A stretch of 64,000 bases of DNA from Oceanidesulfovibrio marinus (GCF_013085545.1 NZ_CP039543.1:682001-746000); one strand, 5' to 3'. Counted from the first letter of the stretch, positions 17,044 through 26,733 are shown. Translations and numbers: made by a program. The notes: generated from the letters alone by a model not told the origin.

Positions 17044-17463
17044 AAGAGCGCTGCCACCACTGGATGGGGCAGAGGGGCGGATGCCGTGGATTATGCTGTC
17101 GTTCGTGGCGCAGAGCCGCTGCGATGCATGCACGGGGAACGACACACATCCGCCGGGTACAGACAGAATCCACGAGGCTACAGGCAACAGCCCTGCAGAG
17201 AGCACGTTTGGGCGCATCAGCGACTCCCAAGCGTGCTTTTTTATAGGCAAAGAGCCCTCAAAAACGCTTGGTCCGAGAGGATTGTGCAAGAATTTGATAA
17301 AATCGTGTCTACCTTTGTCCCGCCGAGATGGCTATTGACAATAGTACGAATGCTGCCCCTTCCGGCTCGTCCTGAGCAGGGGCAATTGCCGGGGATTGGT
17401 AATTTCCGGATACGCGGAAAAACTCACAGAAGATTTTCGGGCCGGCGGCCCCAAGGAGCAAAC
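17044..17463. other. intergenic region before the exported hydrolase
   Basis: No gene is supported here. The hydrolase frame stays open through much of it but lacks a ribosome site and signal peptide upstream of 17464. A CCAAGCGT/ACGCTTGG inverted repeat at 17227-17234 and 17264-17271 encloses a 29-base loop. It could be an RNA structure or a weak terminator for tetR. Confidence 0.4.
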
Positions 17464-18495
17464 ATGAAGCTACTTCTTGCACTTTTGACATTCGGCTTTG
17501 TTTTTATTTTGGCTGATACAACTTTTGCGGAGGACAATATGACCTGGGACAAGACCTTCAAGTTAAGCGACAAGGTGAAGCACGAAAAAGTCTCCTACCC
17601 CAACAGGTACGGAATTACCCTGTCCGCAGACATGTACATGCCCAAGGATATGGACACGTCTAAAAAGTATCCGGCTCTCGTCGTGGGCACGCCCTATGGC
17701 GGCGTCAAGGAGCAGGGCGCGGGCATCTATGCGCAGACAATGGCGGAGCGCGGATTCGTGGCCATTGCATTCGATGAATCGTTCAACGGCGAGAGCGGCG
17801 GCGAGCCGAGGCATATCTCGTCCCCCGAGATCTTCTCCGAGGACTTCAGCGCAGGCGTTGACTTCCTGGGAACCCGCCCGTTTGTGGATAGGAACAGGAT
17901 TGGCGCCATCGGCATCTGCGGCAGTGGCGGATTCGCCCTGAAAGCCGCACAGGTCGATCATCGTATCAAGGCCGTTGCCACGGCGAGCATGTACGATATG
18001 AGCCGTGTGATCCGTAATGGATGGGAAGATTCGATGTCCGCCGAGGAGCGCAACAAGATGCTCGACGAGCTTGGCGAGCAGCGCTGGAAAGACTTTGAAA
18101 ACGGCAGCCCGATGCTGCCCGAGGGCTTCCCGAGTGAGCCGACCACGTCCATCCCCGAGGGCCTGGACCCCATCAGCAGCGAGTTCTGGGAGTACTACGC
18201 CATGGAGCGCGGCCACCATCCCAGGTCGCACGGTCCGTTCACGGCCACAAGCAACATGGCGTTCATGAACTTTCCGCTGATGAACTACGTCGACACCATC
18301 TCGCCCAGGCCGATTCTGTTCATCATGGGTGAGAAGGCGCACTCGCGGTACTTCACTGAAGACGCGTACGAAATGGCCGCAGAGCCCAAGGAGCTCTTCA
18401 TTGTCCCCGGCGCAAGGCACATCGACCTCTATGACCGGGTGGACATGATCCCCTTCGACAAGCTGGAAGACTTCTTCACCAAGTCGCTGTCGTAA
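17464..18495 (+). CDS. exported alpha/beta hydrolase (dienelactone hydrolase-like)
   Basis: This 343-residue protein has a signal peptide (MKLLLALLTFGFVFILADTT) cut near TFAED. An alpha/beta hydrolase domain follows with YPALVVGTPYGG at the oxyanion region and the nucleophile elbow IGICGSGGFAL. In the usual GxSxG frame the nucleophile position is cysteine, as in dienelactone hydrolase and YcjY-like proteins. The likely catalytic acid lies near FIMGEKAHS and the histidine in GARHIDLYD. The ATG at 17464 is chosen for its AAGGAG ribosome site at 17453-17458. Its substrate is unknown; the neighbouring regulator and oxidoreductase may share the pathway. Confidence 0.8.
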   Translation: MKLLLALLTFGFVFILADTTFAEDNMTWDKTFKLSDKVKHEKVSYPNRYGITLSADMYMPKDMDTSKKYPALVVGTPYGGVKEQGAGIYAQTMAERGFVAIAFDESFNGESGGEPRHISSPEIFSEDFSAGVDFLGTRPFVDRNRIGAIGICGSGGFALKAAQVDHRIKAVATASMYDMSRVIRNGWEDSMSAEERNKMLDELGEQRWKDFENGSPMLPEGFPSEPTTSIPEGLDPISSEFWEYYAMERGHHPRSHGPFTATSNMAFMNFPLMNYVDTISPRPILFIMGEKAHSRYFTEDAYEMAAEPKELFIVPGARHIDLYDRVDMIPFDKLEDFFTKSLS

Positions 18496-18551
18496 TCTGC
18501 ATGAATCGAAGGCTTTCGCCGTCGCGGCGATGAGCTTGAAGAGAATTGACA

Positions 18552-18581
18552 GGCCCCCTGGCTTCCGCTGGCTGGGGGGCC
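18552..18581 (+). terminator. hairpin after the hydrolase gene
   Basis: GGCCCCC and GGGGGGCC arms flank a loop that itself contains TGGC and GCTGG. The following bases are only moderately T-rich, so termination is likely but not certain. Confidence 0.5.
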
Positions 18582-18664
18582 GTTGCCCTTTGAACATGCC
18601 CGGCATCCGTTCCTGTTCTTGATACAGGTATAGAGCGCGGCACTATATAAAGGGAGCTGCTGTG

Positions 18665-19759
18665 ATGAACAAAAAACGTATTTCCGTAGGCGTTATCGGT
18701 TTGAATCCTGATAGCCACTGGGCCTCGATGGCGCATATGCCGGCACTGAAATCGCTGCCGGATGATTTTGAAGTTGTCGGCGTTGCAAACTCAACTCCAG
18801 AAAGTGCACAACAAACGGCCAAGGCATTCAACCTGCCGCATGCATTTGCCACACCGCACGATCTTGTGTCCTCGGATGCGATTGACCTTGTCGTGGTGAC
18901 GGTCAAGGTGCCGTATCACTACGAATTGGTGACTGCTGCACTGAATGCCGGAAAGAACGTGCATTGCGAATGGCCATTGGGAAATGGTCTGGCAGAAGCG
19001 CTGAAGTTGACCAAGCTGGCAAAAGAAAAGGGCGTTGTCGCGACCGTAGGAAACCAGATGCGCGTTGCCCCGGAAGTGCAGCACCTGCGCCGACTCATTG
19101 CAGACGGGTACGTTGGCGAGGTGCTGTCAACGTCCCTGATCGGCGACGGAGGAAACTGGGGCGCGGAAACGATTGCCGATCTCGCCTACCTCTTCGACAA
19201 ATCCAACGGCGCGACCATGCTGACCATTCCGTTCGGCCATACCATGGCCGGTCTGAAAGAGGTCCTTGGAGATTTTGCGGAGGTTTCCGGCCGCATGCTG
19301 AAACGGCGCGATATGGTGCACATCACCGACACAGGAGAGACGGTTCCGACCACGGCGGAGGACCAGATCATGGTGCATGGCGTGCTGCAAAGCGGAGCAG
19401 CCTTCTCTGCCCATTATCGTGGTGGACTGTCGCGTGGAACGAACTTCCTCTGGGAGATCAATGGCACGGAAGGCGATATCCAGGTGACTGGTGATATTGG
19501 ACATGGGCAAATGACGCAGTTGTCCATCTTGGGTGCACGTGGCGAAGATACAGAGATGAAGCCTCTCACGCCGCCCGCCGAAATGTACAACGGTCTGCCG
19601 GAGAGCGTCATTCCCCGTAACGTTGCTTGCGTGTACGCCAGGATTGCCAACGATATTCGCAACGGCACGAGAGAGGCCCCGAGTTTTGAAGATGCACTCA
19701 AGCTGCATGAGCTGCTCGATGCGATTGAGCAATCATCAAAACGCAGCAGCAAGGAATAA
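18665..19759 (+). CDS. Gfo/Idh/MocA-family oxidoreductase, Gal80-like
   Basis: This 364-residue protein has an N-terminal Rossmann domain (VGVIGLNPDSHWA) and the substrate-domain signature HCEWPLGNG, replacing the usual EKP motif. That EWPLG form is seen in the Gal80-like branch, in which catalytic activity may be lost or altered. The C-terminal domain is the standard alpha/beta half. The ATG at 18665 follows GGGAG, with a GTG immediately before it. It heads a five-gene operon with MFS, acetyltransferase, cyclophilin-like and flavodoxin-like genes. Confidence 0.85.
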   Translation: MNKKRISVGVIGLNPDSHWASMAHMPALKSLPDDFEVVGVANSTPESAQQTAKAFNLPHAFATPHDLVSSDAIDLVVVTVKVPYHYELVTAALNAGKNVHCEWPLGNGLAEALKLTKLAKEKGVVATVGNQMRVAPEVQHLRRLIADGYVGEVLSTSLIGDGGNWGAETIADLAYLFDKSNGATMLTIPFGHTMAGLKEVLGDFAEVSGRMLKRRDMVHITDTGETVPTTAEDQIMVHGVLQSGAAFSAHYRGGLSRGTNFLWEINGTEGDIQVTGDIGHGQMTQLSILGARGEDTEMKPLTPPAEMYNGLPESVIPRNVACVYARIANDIRNGTREAPSFEDALKLHELLDAIEQSSKRSSKE

Positions 19760-19787
19760 CGTACGTTGAAGCAAAGGATCTGGAACG

Positions 19788-20990
19788 TTGCAACAGTCTC
19801 ACGAGAATATGGGGTTTATCGCAGCCACCATATCGTTATTAATGGCGTTTGCGGTTTCGGCTACGCCGATTCCGCTCTATGATATATACCGCCGCGCCGA
19901 CGGGCTCACGTATAGTGACCTTTCCCTTACGGCGGTCGTCTACTTCGTGGGCGCGATCACGGCGCTGCTCATATTCGGTCGCATTTCAGACCACCTGGGC
20001 CGAAAGCCGGTAACCTTTCTGGTGTTTGGGCTTGAAGCCGTCGCTTGCATACTTTTGCTGGATGTCGATAGTGCGCTGCCTCTGGTCATAGGCCGTCTGC
20101 TTCTGGGCTTGGCGTGTGGTCTGGCATCCAGTGCAATCGCATCGTATGTCGTCGATAGCGCGCCTTCATCACCGCACTGGCTCCCAGCTGTCGTTGTAGC
20201 GAACTCCCCGATGACTGGTCTGACTTTAGGCGCCATCGCATCGGGTGCGCTTGTAGAGTATGGGCCGTATCCAAGAGTGCTCTGTTACTTGGTTGTTCTG
20301 GCCGGAATTGTAGTTTCCGCCCTGTTGGTTACATTGAGCAAGGGAACCGTCACACGGACGCCCGGGCTCCTTGCTTCTCTTCGGCCCAAATTTTCTCTGC
20401 CCCAGGCTGACCGGCGGCTCTATCCGGTGGCCGCCTGTACGTTTGTGGCGACATGGGCATTGGGCGGGTTCTTTCAGGCGTATGGCCCCTCCATCGCGGC
20501 GGATCAGCTTGGGACACAAGATACGTTGACAGCCGCTCTTGTGTTTTCGTCGTATTTGCTTCCTTGCGTGATCGGAGGTCCTCTTGCAGGGCGCTTTTCT
20601 CCGGCGACAGCACAGCGACTGGGGATGGTGGTCTTTACGTTGGCTGTCGGTGGCGTTCTTGTGGCATTGAAGATGTCTGCAGTAGGCGTCTTCCTGCTGA
20701 CAAGCGCCATAGCAGGAGCAGCCCAGGGCACGGTCGTAACCGGCAGTATCCGCTCTTTGCTGGCAGATGTTTCTCCGCAGAAACGCGCCGGCGTACTGTC
20801 GTTGATTTACGCAACGTCATATACGGGCGCGGCAGTTCCGAGCTTTATAGCAGGGCAGCTGTCCCATTTTATGGGTCTCTTCCAGATTGCTGTCTGTTAC
20901 GGCTTCCTGGCCATACTCGCCTGTATCATTATTCTCCTGTTCGCACGCAATCCCCAGGTGAGCAATATTCAAGCGATTACCTGCGCATAG
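19788..20990 (+). CDS. MFS transporter
   Basis: This protein of about 400 residues has twelve membrane segments. It carries the major facilitator loop 2-3 motif GRISDHLGRKPV and a second-half SPQKRAGVLSLIYA segment. It follows the Gal80-like gene by 28 bases. The likely start is TTG at 19788, behind AAGGA; an ATG at 19809 is the alternative but lacks a good ribosome site. The substrate is not predictable; the family suggests efflux of a small metabolite or drug. Confidence 0.87.
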   Translation: MQQSHENMGFIAATISLLMAFAVSATPIPLYDIYRRADGLTYSDLSLTAVVYFVGAITALLIFGRISDHLGRKPVTFLVFGLEAVACILLLDVDSALPLVIGRLLLGLACGLASSAIASYVVDSAPSSPHWLPAVVVANSPMTGLTLGAIASGALVEYGPYPRVLCYLVVLAGIVVSALLVTLSKGTVTRTPGLLASLRPKFSLPQADRRLYPVAACTFVATWALGGFFQAYGPSIAADQLGTQDTLTAALVFSSYLLPCVIGGPLAGRFSPATAQRLGMVVFTLAVGGVLVALKMSAVGVFLLTSAIAGAAQGTVVTGSIRSLLADVSPQKRAGVLSLIYATSYTGAAVPSFIAGQLSHFMGLFQIAVCYGFLAILACIIILLFARNPQVSNIQAITCA

Positions 20991-21008
20991 AAAGTAAGAG
21001 GACACACA

Positions 21009-21608
21009 ATGAATCTCGATGACTTGTTGGAATACTTCAATAACGGCCAGGCTGTGCAGGGCGGTACGGAAATTCATAGTCTCCTGGTGCATTTCAGTAA
21101 CGAAGCCATGCGGATAACAGCCGAGCTGAACAACTCGTATCACACGCCGGAGCAAGTTCGGGCGCTTATGTCTGAGCTTACAGGCAAGCAGGTGGATGAA
21201 ACATTCACTTTGTTTCCCTCGTTTTACACAGACTTCGGGAAGAACCTGAGCATAGGCAACAACGTCTTCATCAATTCGTGCTGCAATTTTCAGGATCAGG
21301 GTGGGATTACCATCAAGGATGGGGCTCTCATCGGGCACAAGGTGGTGCTTGCGACCATAAACCATGGCTTCACCAGGGAAAAACGGCATTGGAACTATCC
21401 GGCTCCCATTGTTGTCGGCCAGAACGTCTGGATTGGTTCAAATGCCACAGTACTTCCGGGGGTTACCATTGGTGATAACGCCATTGTTGCTGCCGGAGCG
21501 GTCGTCACCAAAGATGTTGCGCCGGACGAGATTGTTGGCGGGGTGCCAGCGAAGTTTATCAAGACTGTCAGCGAAGCGGACAAGGAGAGCAATCGCTCCG
21601 AGCCATAA
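21009..21608 (+). CDS. sugar O-acetyltransferase (LacA/Maa-like left-handed beta helix)
   Basis: This 199-residue enzyme ends in hexapeptide repeats ([42 protein letters not shown]) typical of maltose and galactoside acetyltransferases. The catalytic histidine is in TINHGF, and the C-terminal [10 protein letters not shown] is classic. The N-terminal helical part is present but lacks the best-known Maa consensus. It follows the MFS gene by 18 bases behind a GAGGA ribosome site. The acceptor is unknown. Confidence 0.9.
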   Translation: MNLDDLLEYFNNGQAVQGGTEIHSLLVHFSNEAMRITAELNNSYHTPEQVRALMSELTGKQVDETFTLFPSFYTDFGKNLSIGNNVFINSCCNFQDQGGITIKDGALIGHKVVLATINHGFTREKRHWNYPAPIVVGQNVWIGSNATVLPGVTIGDNAIVAAGAVVTKDVAPDEIVGGVPAKFIKTVSEADKESNRSEP

Positions 21609-21661
21609 GCGGAACGATCTGTTTTGAACGTTTCAGTTGATATAAACCATAGGAATTCACG

Positions 21662-22114
21662 ATGCTTATATTGACAGTAATCTGTTGTATTCTTGTAGCC
21701 TCCCTTGCGTTCGCCGCAACATGCCATGCCGTGTCAGAGGGGAGCGGTGCTGATGAAACCAACATAAAGCTGATCGTCGACGAAACCGAGATTTCCGCTG
21801 TCCTGAACAACAGCCGATCGTCCAGGGCGCTTGTCGACAGGCTGCCGCTTTCGCTGCGGCTCCAGAAGTACGACCACGACTACTGCGGTATGATGGCCGA
21901 GCCCTTGCCGTATGACAAAAACGACCTGCGCAATGGCTGGTCCAACGGCGACATCTCCTTCGAAGCAGGCGGGAATTACTTCGCCATCCTGTACAAGGAT
22001 GAAGAAATTTCGCAGCAGTTCGGCAACCTCGTGACCCTCGGAAGGATCGCAGCGCCGCTTTCAGTCATGGATACGCTGGACCAGCAAATAACCGTTCGGA
22101 TCGAACTGGATTAG
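21662..22114 (+). CDS. exported cyclophilin-like-fold protein
   Basis: This 150-residue protein has a signal peptide ending near CHAVSE. A cyclophilin-like domain of the Cyclophil_like2/DUF type follows, with LVDRLPLSLRLQKYDHDYCG, NGDISFEAGGNYFAILYKD and LVTLGRI. Family members are small beta-barrels without proven prolyl isomerase activity. They often sit beside flavodoxin-like and oxidoreductase genes, as here. The ribosome site AGGA is seven bases before the ATG. Confidence 0.8.
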   Translation: MLILTVICCILVASLAFAATCHAVSEGSGADETNIKLIVDETEISAVLNNSRSSRALVDRLPLSLRLQKYDHDYCGMMAEPLPYDKNDLRNGWSNGDISFEAGGNYFAILYKDEEISQQFGNLVTLGRIAAPLSVMDTLDQQITVRIELD

Positions 22115-22133
22115 AAAAACTCCGAGGAACGAC

Positions 22134-22670
22134 ATGAGCAAGAAAATATTGATTATATCGGCAAGCCCCAGAAAGGGCGGCAACTCCGATCTGCTGTGCG
22201 ACGAGTTCATGCGTGGCGCGCAGGAAGCCGGCCACGACGTGGATAAGATTCGTCTGTCGGAGAAGGAGATCAACTACTGCACGGGATGCTGCTCCTGCGT
22301 CGGCGGGAGAGGCACCTGCGTCCAGCAGGACGATATGCCGGAGATCCATGAAAAAATACTCGACGCCGATGTCCTGGTCCTGGCCACTCCGGTGTACTTC
22401 CGCTCCATGAACGGTCAGCTCAAGACATTTATCGACAGGATCTGCCCCATTTACTCCATGATCCGCGGCAAGGACGTGTACTTCATCGTGTCCGCCGCGG
22501 GTGGCAAGCTCCCGGTGGACAGCACCGTGCAGAGCCTGCGGGTCTTTACCAACTGCCTGAGCGGCATCACGGAGAAGGGCACCATCGCCGTGACTGGCAT
22601 CTGGGACGCGGGTAGGGTCAAAGGAACCCGAACCATGGAAGAGGCATACATGGCCGGGAAAAACGCCTGA
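22134..22670 (+). CDS. flavodoxin-family NAD(P)H-dependent FMN reductase
   Basis: This 178-residue flavoprotein has the FMN phosphate loop ISASPRKGGNSD, the aromatic-site motif ATPVYFRSMNGQLKTFIDR and a cysteine pair (YCTGCCSC). The last may bind a metal or an iron-sulfur cluster, as in iron-sulfur flavoproteins. It closes the five-gene operon, starting 19 bases after the cyclophilin-like gene, and a terminator follows. It likely passes electrons to a partner encoded in the operon. Confidence 0.88.
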   Translation: MSKKILIISASPRKGGNSDLLCDEFMRGAQEAGHDVDKIRLSEKEINYCTGCCSCVGGRGTCVQQDDMPEIHEKILDADVLVLATPVYFRSMNGQLKTFIDRICPIYSMIRGKDVYFIVSAAGGKLPVDSTVQSLRVFTNCLSGITEKGTIAVTGIWDAGRVKGTRTMEEAYMAGKNA

Positions 22671-22698
22671 CGTTGTTCAAAACAGGTTTGGGAATCGA

Positions 22699-22740
22699 AA
22701 AGGGTTTCGGCATACGATGCTGGAACCCTTTCTTTATTTA
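22699..22740 (+). terminator. terminator of the 18.6-22.7 kb operon
   Basis: AAAGGGTT at 22699-22706 pairs with AACCCTTT at 22724-22731, followed by a T-rich stretch. Confidence 0.75.
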
Positions 22741-22922
22741 AACCGGTGATCGCCACCAGCGCACCAGTACATTCCAGCATTGCATCCAGATAAGGATGGG
22801 CGCGGCAACGGCTGCGTGCGGAGTCGTCTTGGCCGCGGATTCAGTCGCTCATTGACGTCCCTGCTGCCAGGCATCGCGGTCAGTAGCGGGGAGGTTGCCG
22901 TTGCCTCGTCTGAATCAGTACT

Positions 22923-22938
22923 TGTGCATTTGTGCACA
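22923..22938. promoter_or_regulatory. upstream activator site 1 of the glycyl radical operon
   Basis: TGTGCA-TTTG-TGCACA is a 16-base palindrome with exact half-sites. It is the first of three such sites upstream of the sigma-54 promoter. Confidence 0.75.
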
Positions 22939-22947
22939 AACTATTTT

Positions 22948-22963
22948 TGTGCAGATTTGCACA
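22948..22963. promoter_or_regulatory. upstream activator site 2
   Basis: TGTGCA-GATT-TGCACA repeats the same half-sites 25 bases after site 1. Confidence 0.75.
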
Positions 22964-23006
22964 AATATTCAGATTTCGTTTTATTCTAATGCAATACATA
23001 CATTAC

Positions 23007-23022
23007 TGTGCAGATCTGCACA
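23007..23022. promoter_or_regulatory. upstream activator site 3
   Basis: TGTGCA-GATC-TGCACA is a perfect palindrome 59 bases after site 2 and about 90 bases before the -24 element. That distance suits an enhancer-binding protein. Confidence 0.75.
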
Positions 23023-23097
23023 AAACTACCGGCGGAGGAGGAAAAGGTCTTGATCCATATTTCACAAAAAGACTCGCTATTTTAGCCTGTTAATAGG

Positions 23098-23113
23098 CTG
23101 GCATGGTTGATGC
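23098..23113 (+). promoter_or_regulatory. sigma-54 promoter of the glycyl radical enzyme operon
   Basis: TGGCAT-GGTTG-ATGCT carries the -24 GG at 23099-23100 and the -12 GC at 23111-23112, one base away from the TTGC consensus. The expected transcript start near 23124 lies before the ribosome site at 23169-23173 and supports the ATG at 23181 as the true start. Confidence 0.72.
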
Positions 23114-23180
23114 TTACTCAGGGGCATTGTTGCAACTCAGAACTCAACGTCATTATTCAATAAATTCTAGGAGTAGAATT

Positions 23181-25661
23181 ATGATAGCTGCTGCAGAGTG
23201 TTGCCTGTCCCCCCAAGAAGAGCGCATCGCCACCCAAAAGGTCGATCGCCAGGGACGCGAGCGTGTGTACCAGATTCTGGAGACGAACCAGTTCACCGTG
23301 CCTGTCGTGGATATCGAGCGGGCACTGTACTTCACGCAGTCAATGAAGGAGACCGAAGGCGAGCTGCTGACCCTCCGCTGGGCCAAGGCGCTGAAGAACG
23401 TCGCCGAGAAGATCACCGTCTACATCACGCCGAATCAGCTCCTCGCCGGCCGCGCCGGGCAGCTCGGCCGCTACGGCATCCTCTACCCGGAGATCGACGG
23501 CGATTTCTACATCGAGGTCATGAAGGACCTGCCGAACCGCGCCAAGAGCCCATTCAGGATTTCGCCCGAAAACATGAAGACCCTGGTGGAAGAGATCGCC
23601 CCGTACTGGGAAGGCAAGACCTACCACGAGCATCTCAACAACGTGCTCCCGGAAGAGCTGCGCACCGTGACCTACGACGACGAGCGCGGCCTCAAGTCCA
23701 AGTTCGTGGTCAGCGAAACCTCGTCCTACCGTTCCGCCCTGCAGTGGGTGCCGGATTACGAAAAGGCCATCACGCGCGGCTTCATCGACCTGCAGAACGA
23801 GGCCAAAGCCAAGCTCGCCGCTCTGGAGAAGGAGAACGACTCCGTCAGCATCTGGGACAAGAAGCCTTTCCTGGAAGCCATGATCATCGTTTGCGACGCG
23901 ATCATGATCTGGGCCCGGCGCCATGCTGATCTGGCCAGGGAGCTGGCCGCCAGCGAGACCGATCCCACCCGCAAGATGGAGCTCGAACGCATCGCCGAGA
24001 CCTGCGAGCGCGTGCCCGCCTATCCGGCCCGCAACTTCCGCGAAGCCATGCAGTGCCAGTGGTTCGTGCAGATGTTCTCCCGCTTGGAGCAGAAGGCCAG
24101 CGCCATCATCTCCAACGGCCGCATGGACCAGTACCTCTATCCCTTCTACGCCAAGGATATCGAGGACGGCACGCTGACCCGCGATGAAGCCCGCGAGCTG
24201 CTGGAGTGCATGTGGGTGGACATGGCCCAGTTCATCGACCTCTACATCAACCCCACCGGCAACGAGTTCCAGGAAGGCTACGCCCACTGGGAGGCCGTGA
24301 CCATCGGCGGCCAGACCCCGGACGGCGAGGACGCCACCAACGATCTGACCTACTTGTTCCTGGAGTCCAAGCGCGACTTCCCGCTCAACTACCCGGACCT
24401 GGCCACGCGCATCCACAGCCGTTCGCCGGAGCGCTATCTGTACGAGGTGGCCCTGACCGTCAAGGACGGCTCGGGCTTCCCCAAGCTCATCAACGATGAG
24501 GAAGTCGTGCCGCTGTACGCCATCAAGGGCGCGCCCATGGACGAGGCTCTGGACTACGCCGTGTCCGGCTGCACCGAGGCGCGCATGCCCAACCGCGACA
24601 CCTACACCTCGGGCTGCGTCTACATCAACTTCGCCTCGGCTCTGGAAATGCTCATGCGCAACGGTCGGATGCGCTGCTACAACGATGAGCTCATCGGCGT
24701 CGAGACCGGCGACTTCACCAAGTTCGAGACCTGGGAGGAGTTCTACGAGGCGTACAAGACGCAGCATCTGAACCTGCTGCAAAAGGCATTTCAGCAGCAG
24801 TATGTGGTGGATTGCCTGCGGCCGCAGCACTTTGCCGCGCCGCTTTCCTCGCTCCTGCACAGCCTGTGCATGGAGAACCTCCAGGACCTGCACGAGCCCA
24901 AGATCGAGGGCGGCGTGGACTACTCCTACTTCGAGTTCCTGGGCTACGGCACGATCGTGGACTCGCTGGCCGCCATCAAGAAGCTCGTTTTCGAGGACAA
25001 GAAGCTGACCCTGAAGCAGGTGCTGGACGCTGTGGACGCAGACTTCGTGGGCCATGAGCCCGTGCGCGAGATGCTGCGCAATGCGCCGTGCTACGGCAAC
25101 AACGACCCCTACGCCGACTCCATCGCCAAGGACATCGACCGCTTCACCCAGGTGGCAGCCAAGAAGAGCTCCGAGGAGCGCGGCGTACACGTCGACGTGC
25201 GCTACGTGCCCATCACGTCCCACGTGCCCTTCGGCAAGGTGGTTTCGGCCACGCCCAATGGTCGCAAGGCCTGGACCGCGCTGTCCGACGGCTCTTCCGC
25301 CTCCCACGGCGCGGACAAAAACGGTCCCACGGCAGTGCTTCTGTCCAACTACCACACGAAAAACTACGGCATGATCAACCGCGCCTCGCGCCTGCTCAAC
25401 ATCAAGCTGTCGCCCAAGTGCGTGGCAGGCGAGGAGGGCACGCAGAAGATCATCGACCTCATCCGGACCTGGTGCGACCTCAAGCTGTGGCACCTGCAGT
25501 TCAACATCGTCAACAAGCAGACGTTGCTTGCCGCCCAGGAAGACCCGGATAGCTATCGTAGTCTGCTCGTGCGCATCGCCGGGTACAGTGCCTACTTCTG
25601 TGACCTGTCCCGCGATTTGCAAAATGACATCATCGAGCGGACCGAACACGCCGATATGTAA
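23181..25661 (+). CDS. glycyl radical C-S lyase, isethionate/DHPS sulfite-lyase type
   Basis: This 826-residue glycyl radical enzyme has the thiyl motif GCTEAR (Cys464, Glu466) and the C-terminal radical loop RIAGYSAYF (Gly801). Arg184, Gln188, Trp370 and Arg674 fall at a near-constant offset of four or five from the residues I recall for isethionate sulfite-lyase IslA (Arg189, Gln193, Trp374, Arg678), where they hold the sulfonate. Position 678, matching Phe682 of IslA as I recall it, is Ile. The substrate could be isethionate, dihydroxypropanesulfonate or a relative. The released sulfite would feed respiration in the cytoplasm. The start at 23181 has AGGAG seven bases upstream. The activase follows in the same operon. 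Confidence 0.82.
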   Translation: MIAAAECCLSPQEERIATQKVDRQGRERVYQILETNQFTVPVVDIERALYFTQSMKETEGELLTLRWAKALKNVAEKITVYITPNQLLAGRAGQLGRYGILYPEIDGDFYIEVMKDLPNRAKSPFRISPENMKTLVEEIAPYWEGKTYHEHLNNVLPEELRTVTYDDERGLKSKFVVSETSSYRSALQWVPDYEKAITRGFIDLQNEAKAKLAALEKENDSVSIWDKKPFLEAMIIVCDAIMIWARRHADLARELAASETDPTRKMELERIAETCERVPAYPARNFREAMQCQWFVQMFSRLEQKASAIISNGRMDQYLYPFYAKDIEDGTLTRDEARELLECMWVDMAQFIDLYINPTGNEFQEGYAHWEAVTIGGQTPDGEDATNDLTYLFLESKRDFPLNYPDLATRIHSRSPERYLYEVALTVKDGSGFPKLINDEEVVPLYAIKGAPMDEALDYAVSGCTEARMPNRDTYTSGCVYINFASALEMLMRNGRMRCYNDELIGVETGDFTKFETWEEFYEAYKTQHLNLLQKAFQQQYVVDCLRPQHFAAPLSSLLHSLCMENLQDLHEPKIEGGVDYSYFEFLGYGTIVDSLAAIKKLVFEDKKLTLKQVLDAVDADFVGHEPVREMLRNAPCYGNNDPYADSIAKDIDRFTQVAAKKSSEERGVHVDVRYVPITSHVPFGKVVSATPNGRKAWTALSDGSSASHGADKNGPTAVLLSNYHTKNYGMINRASRLLNIKLSPKCVAGEEGTQKIIDLIRTWCDLKLWHLQFNIVNKQTLLAAQEDPDSYRSLLVRIAGYSAYFCDLSRDLQNDIIERTEHADM

Positions 25662-25682
25662 CACACATCGGCACCATGGGGC

Positions 25683-25716
25683 GGATCGGGAGCCGTGCGC
25701 GCATGACTCCCGATCC
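25683..25716 (+). other. intercistronic hairpin between lyase and activase
   Basis: GGATCGGGAG at 25683-25692 pairs perfectly with CTCCCGATCC at 25707-25716. No T-run follows. It may stabilise the upstream message or lower activase expression relative to the lyase. Confidence 0.6.
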
Positions 25717-25805
25717 CTTGGGGTTCCTTTCCCTTCATGTGCTGGCGTTGCGGCCATCGGGGAAAAAGAAGACGAAATAATGCGCGCGATGCAAAGGATC
25801 ATGTC

Positions 25806-26699
25806 ATGTTAGACAAAGACGTTACCGGTATTGTGTTCAATGTGCAGAAGTTCAGCGTGCACGACGGCCACGGCATCCGCACTCTGATCTTTCTGAAAGG
25901 GTGCCCGCTGCGCTGCCGTTGGTGCTGCAACCCCGAGTCGCAGTTGCTCGACCCGGAGCGCGCCTTCAACCCGACCCGATGCCTCACAGCCTCGGTGTGC
26001 GGCCGCTGCGTGGACGTCTGTCCGACCAAAGCCATCACGGTTGTCGGCGATTTGCTCATCATCGACCGCGAGCGGTGTACGGACTGCTTCGCCTGCGTGG
26101 ATGCCTGTCCTTCCGGCGCGCAGACGATGTATGGCGAACGGCAGACCGTGGACCAGGTGCTGCGCCGTGTGGAGGAGGACAGTCTCTTCTACGCCAGATC
26201 CGGTGGCGGGCTGACGCTCAGCGGTGGCGAGGCCATGGCACAGCCCCAGTTTGTGACCGCGCTTCTGCGCGAGGCGAGAAAGCGGCACATCAATACAGCC
26301 ATGGAGACGTGCGGCCACTACTCCTGGGATGTCCTGCAGGAAGCCTGCGGCCTGCTCGACAACCTCATCTACGACATCAAGTGCATGGACAGCGTCAGGC
26401 ACAAGGAGTTCACCGGGGTCGGCAACGATCTGATTCTCAGTAATTTCAACAAGGTTTGCGAGACATTCCCCACGCTGCCAATCAAGGCTCGCACACCTGT
26501 TATTCCAGGGTTCAACGACTCGGCGGAAGACATCGTTGCTATCCGCAGGTTCATTGCCCAGCGTCCGAACGTCACTTACGAGCTGCTGCCTTTCCACCGC
26601 ATGGGACAGCCGAAGTACGAGTACCTCGGCCGAAGCTACTCCTATGCGGACGCTTCCCTCCAGGAGGCCTCATTCAAGCAGCTGCAAACGCTCGTGTGA
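25806..26699 (+). CDS. glycyl radical enzyme activase (radical SAM)
   Basis: This 297-residue activase has the radical SAM motif CPLRCRWC (Cys33, Cys37, Cys40). A two-cluster ferredoxin insert follows, with Cys59, 65, 68 and 72 and Cys91, 94, 97 and 101. This layout is standard for activases of the IslB, CutD and HpsH group. It uses SAM to form the glycyl radical on the upstream lyase. The ATG at 25806 follows AAGGA. It ends before a long hairpin and a convergent regulator gene. Confidence 0.92.
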   Translation: MLDKDVTGIVFNVQKFSVHDGHGIRTLIFLKGCPLRCRWCCNPESQLLDPERAFNPTRCLTASVCGRCVDVCPTKAITVVGDLLIIDRERCTDCFACVDACPSGAQTMYGERQTVDQVLRRVEEDSLFYARSGGGLTLSGGEAMAQPQFVTALLREARKRHINTAMETCGHYSWDVLQEACGLLDNLIYDIKCMDSVRHKEFTGVGNDLILSNFNKVCETFPTLPIKARTPVIPGFNDSAEDIVAIRRFIAQRPNVTYELLPFHRMGQPKYEYLGRSYSYADASLQEASFKQLQTLV

Positions 26700-26733
26700 C
26701 GATCCGCACGGATGCGGCATGACCTTGGAACGC

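Noticed and set aside
17334-17345. TTGACA as a -35 box before the hydrolase
   Set aside because: No acceptable -10 element at 16-18 bases.
17086-17463. 126-codon N-terminal extension of the exported hydrolase
   Set aside because: It would bury the signal peptide; the ribosome site and leader are at 17464.
23340-25802. 820-codon open frame antisense to the glycyl radical enzyme
   Set aside because: High-GC third positions of the real gene keep the antisense frame open; it has no motifs and is mostly valine, leucine and histidine.
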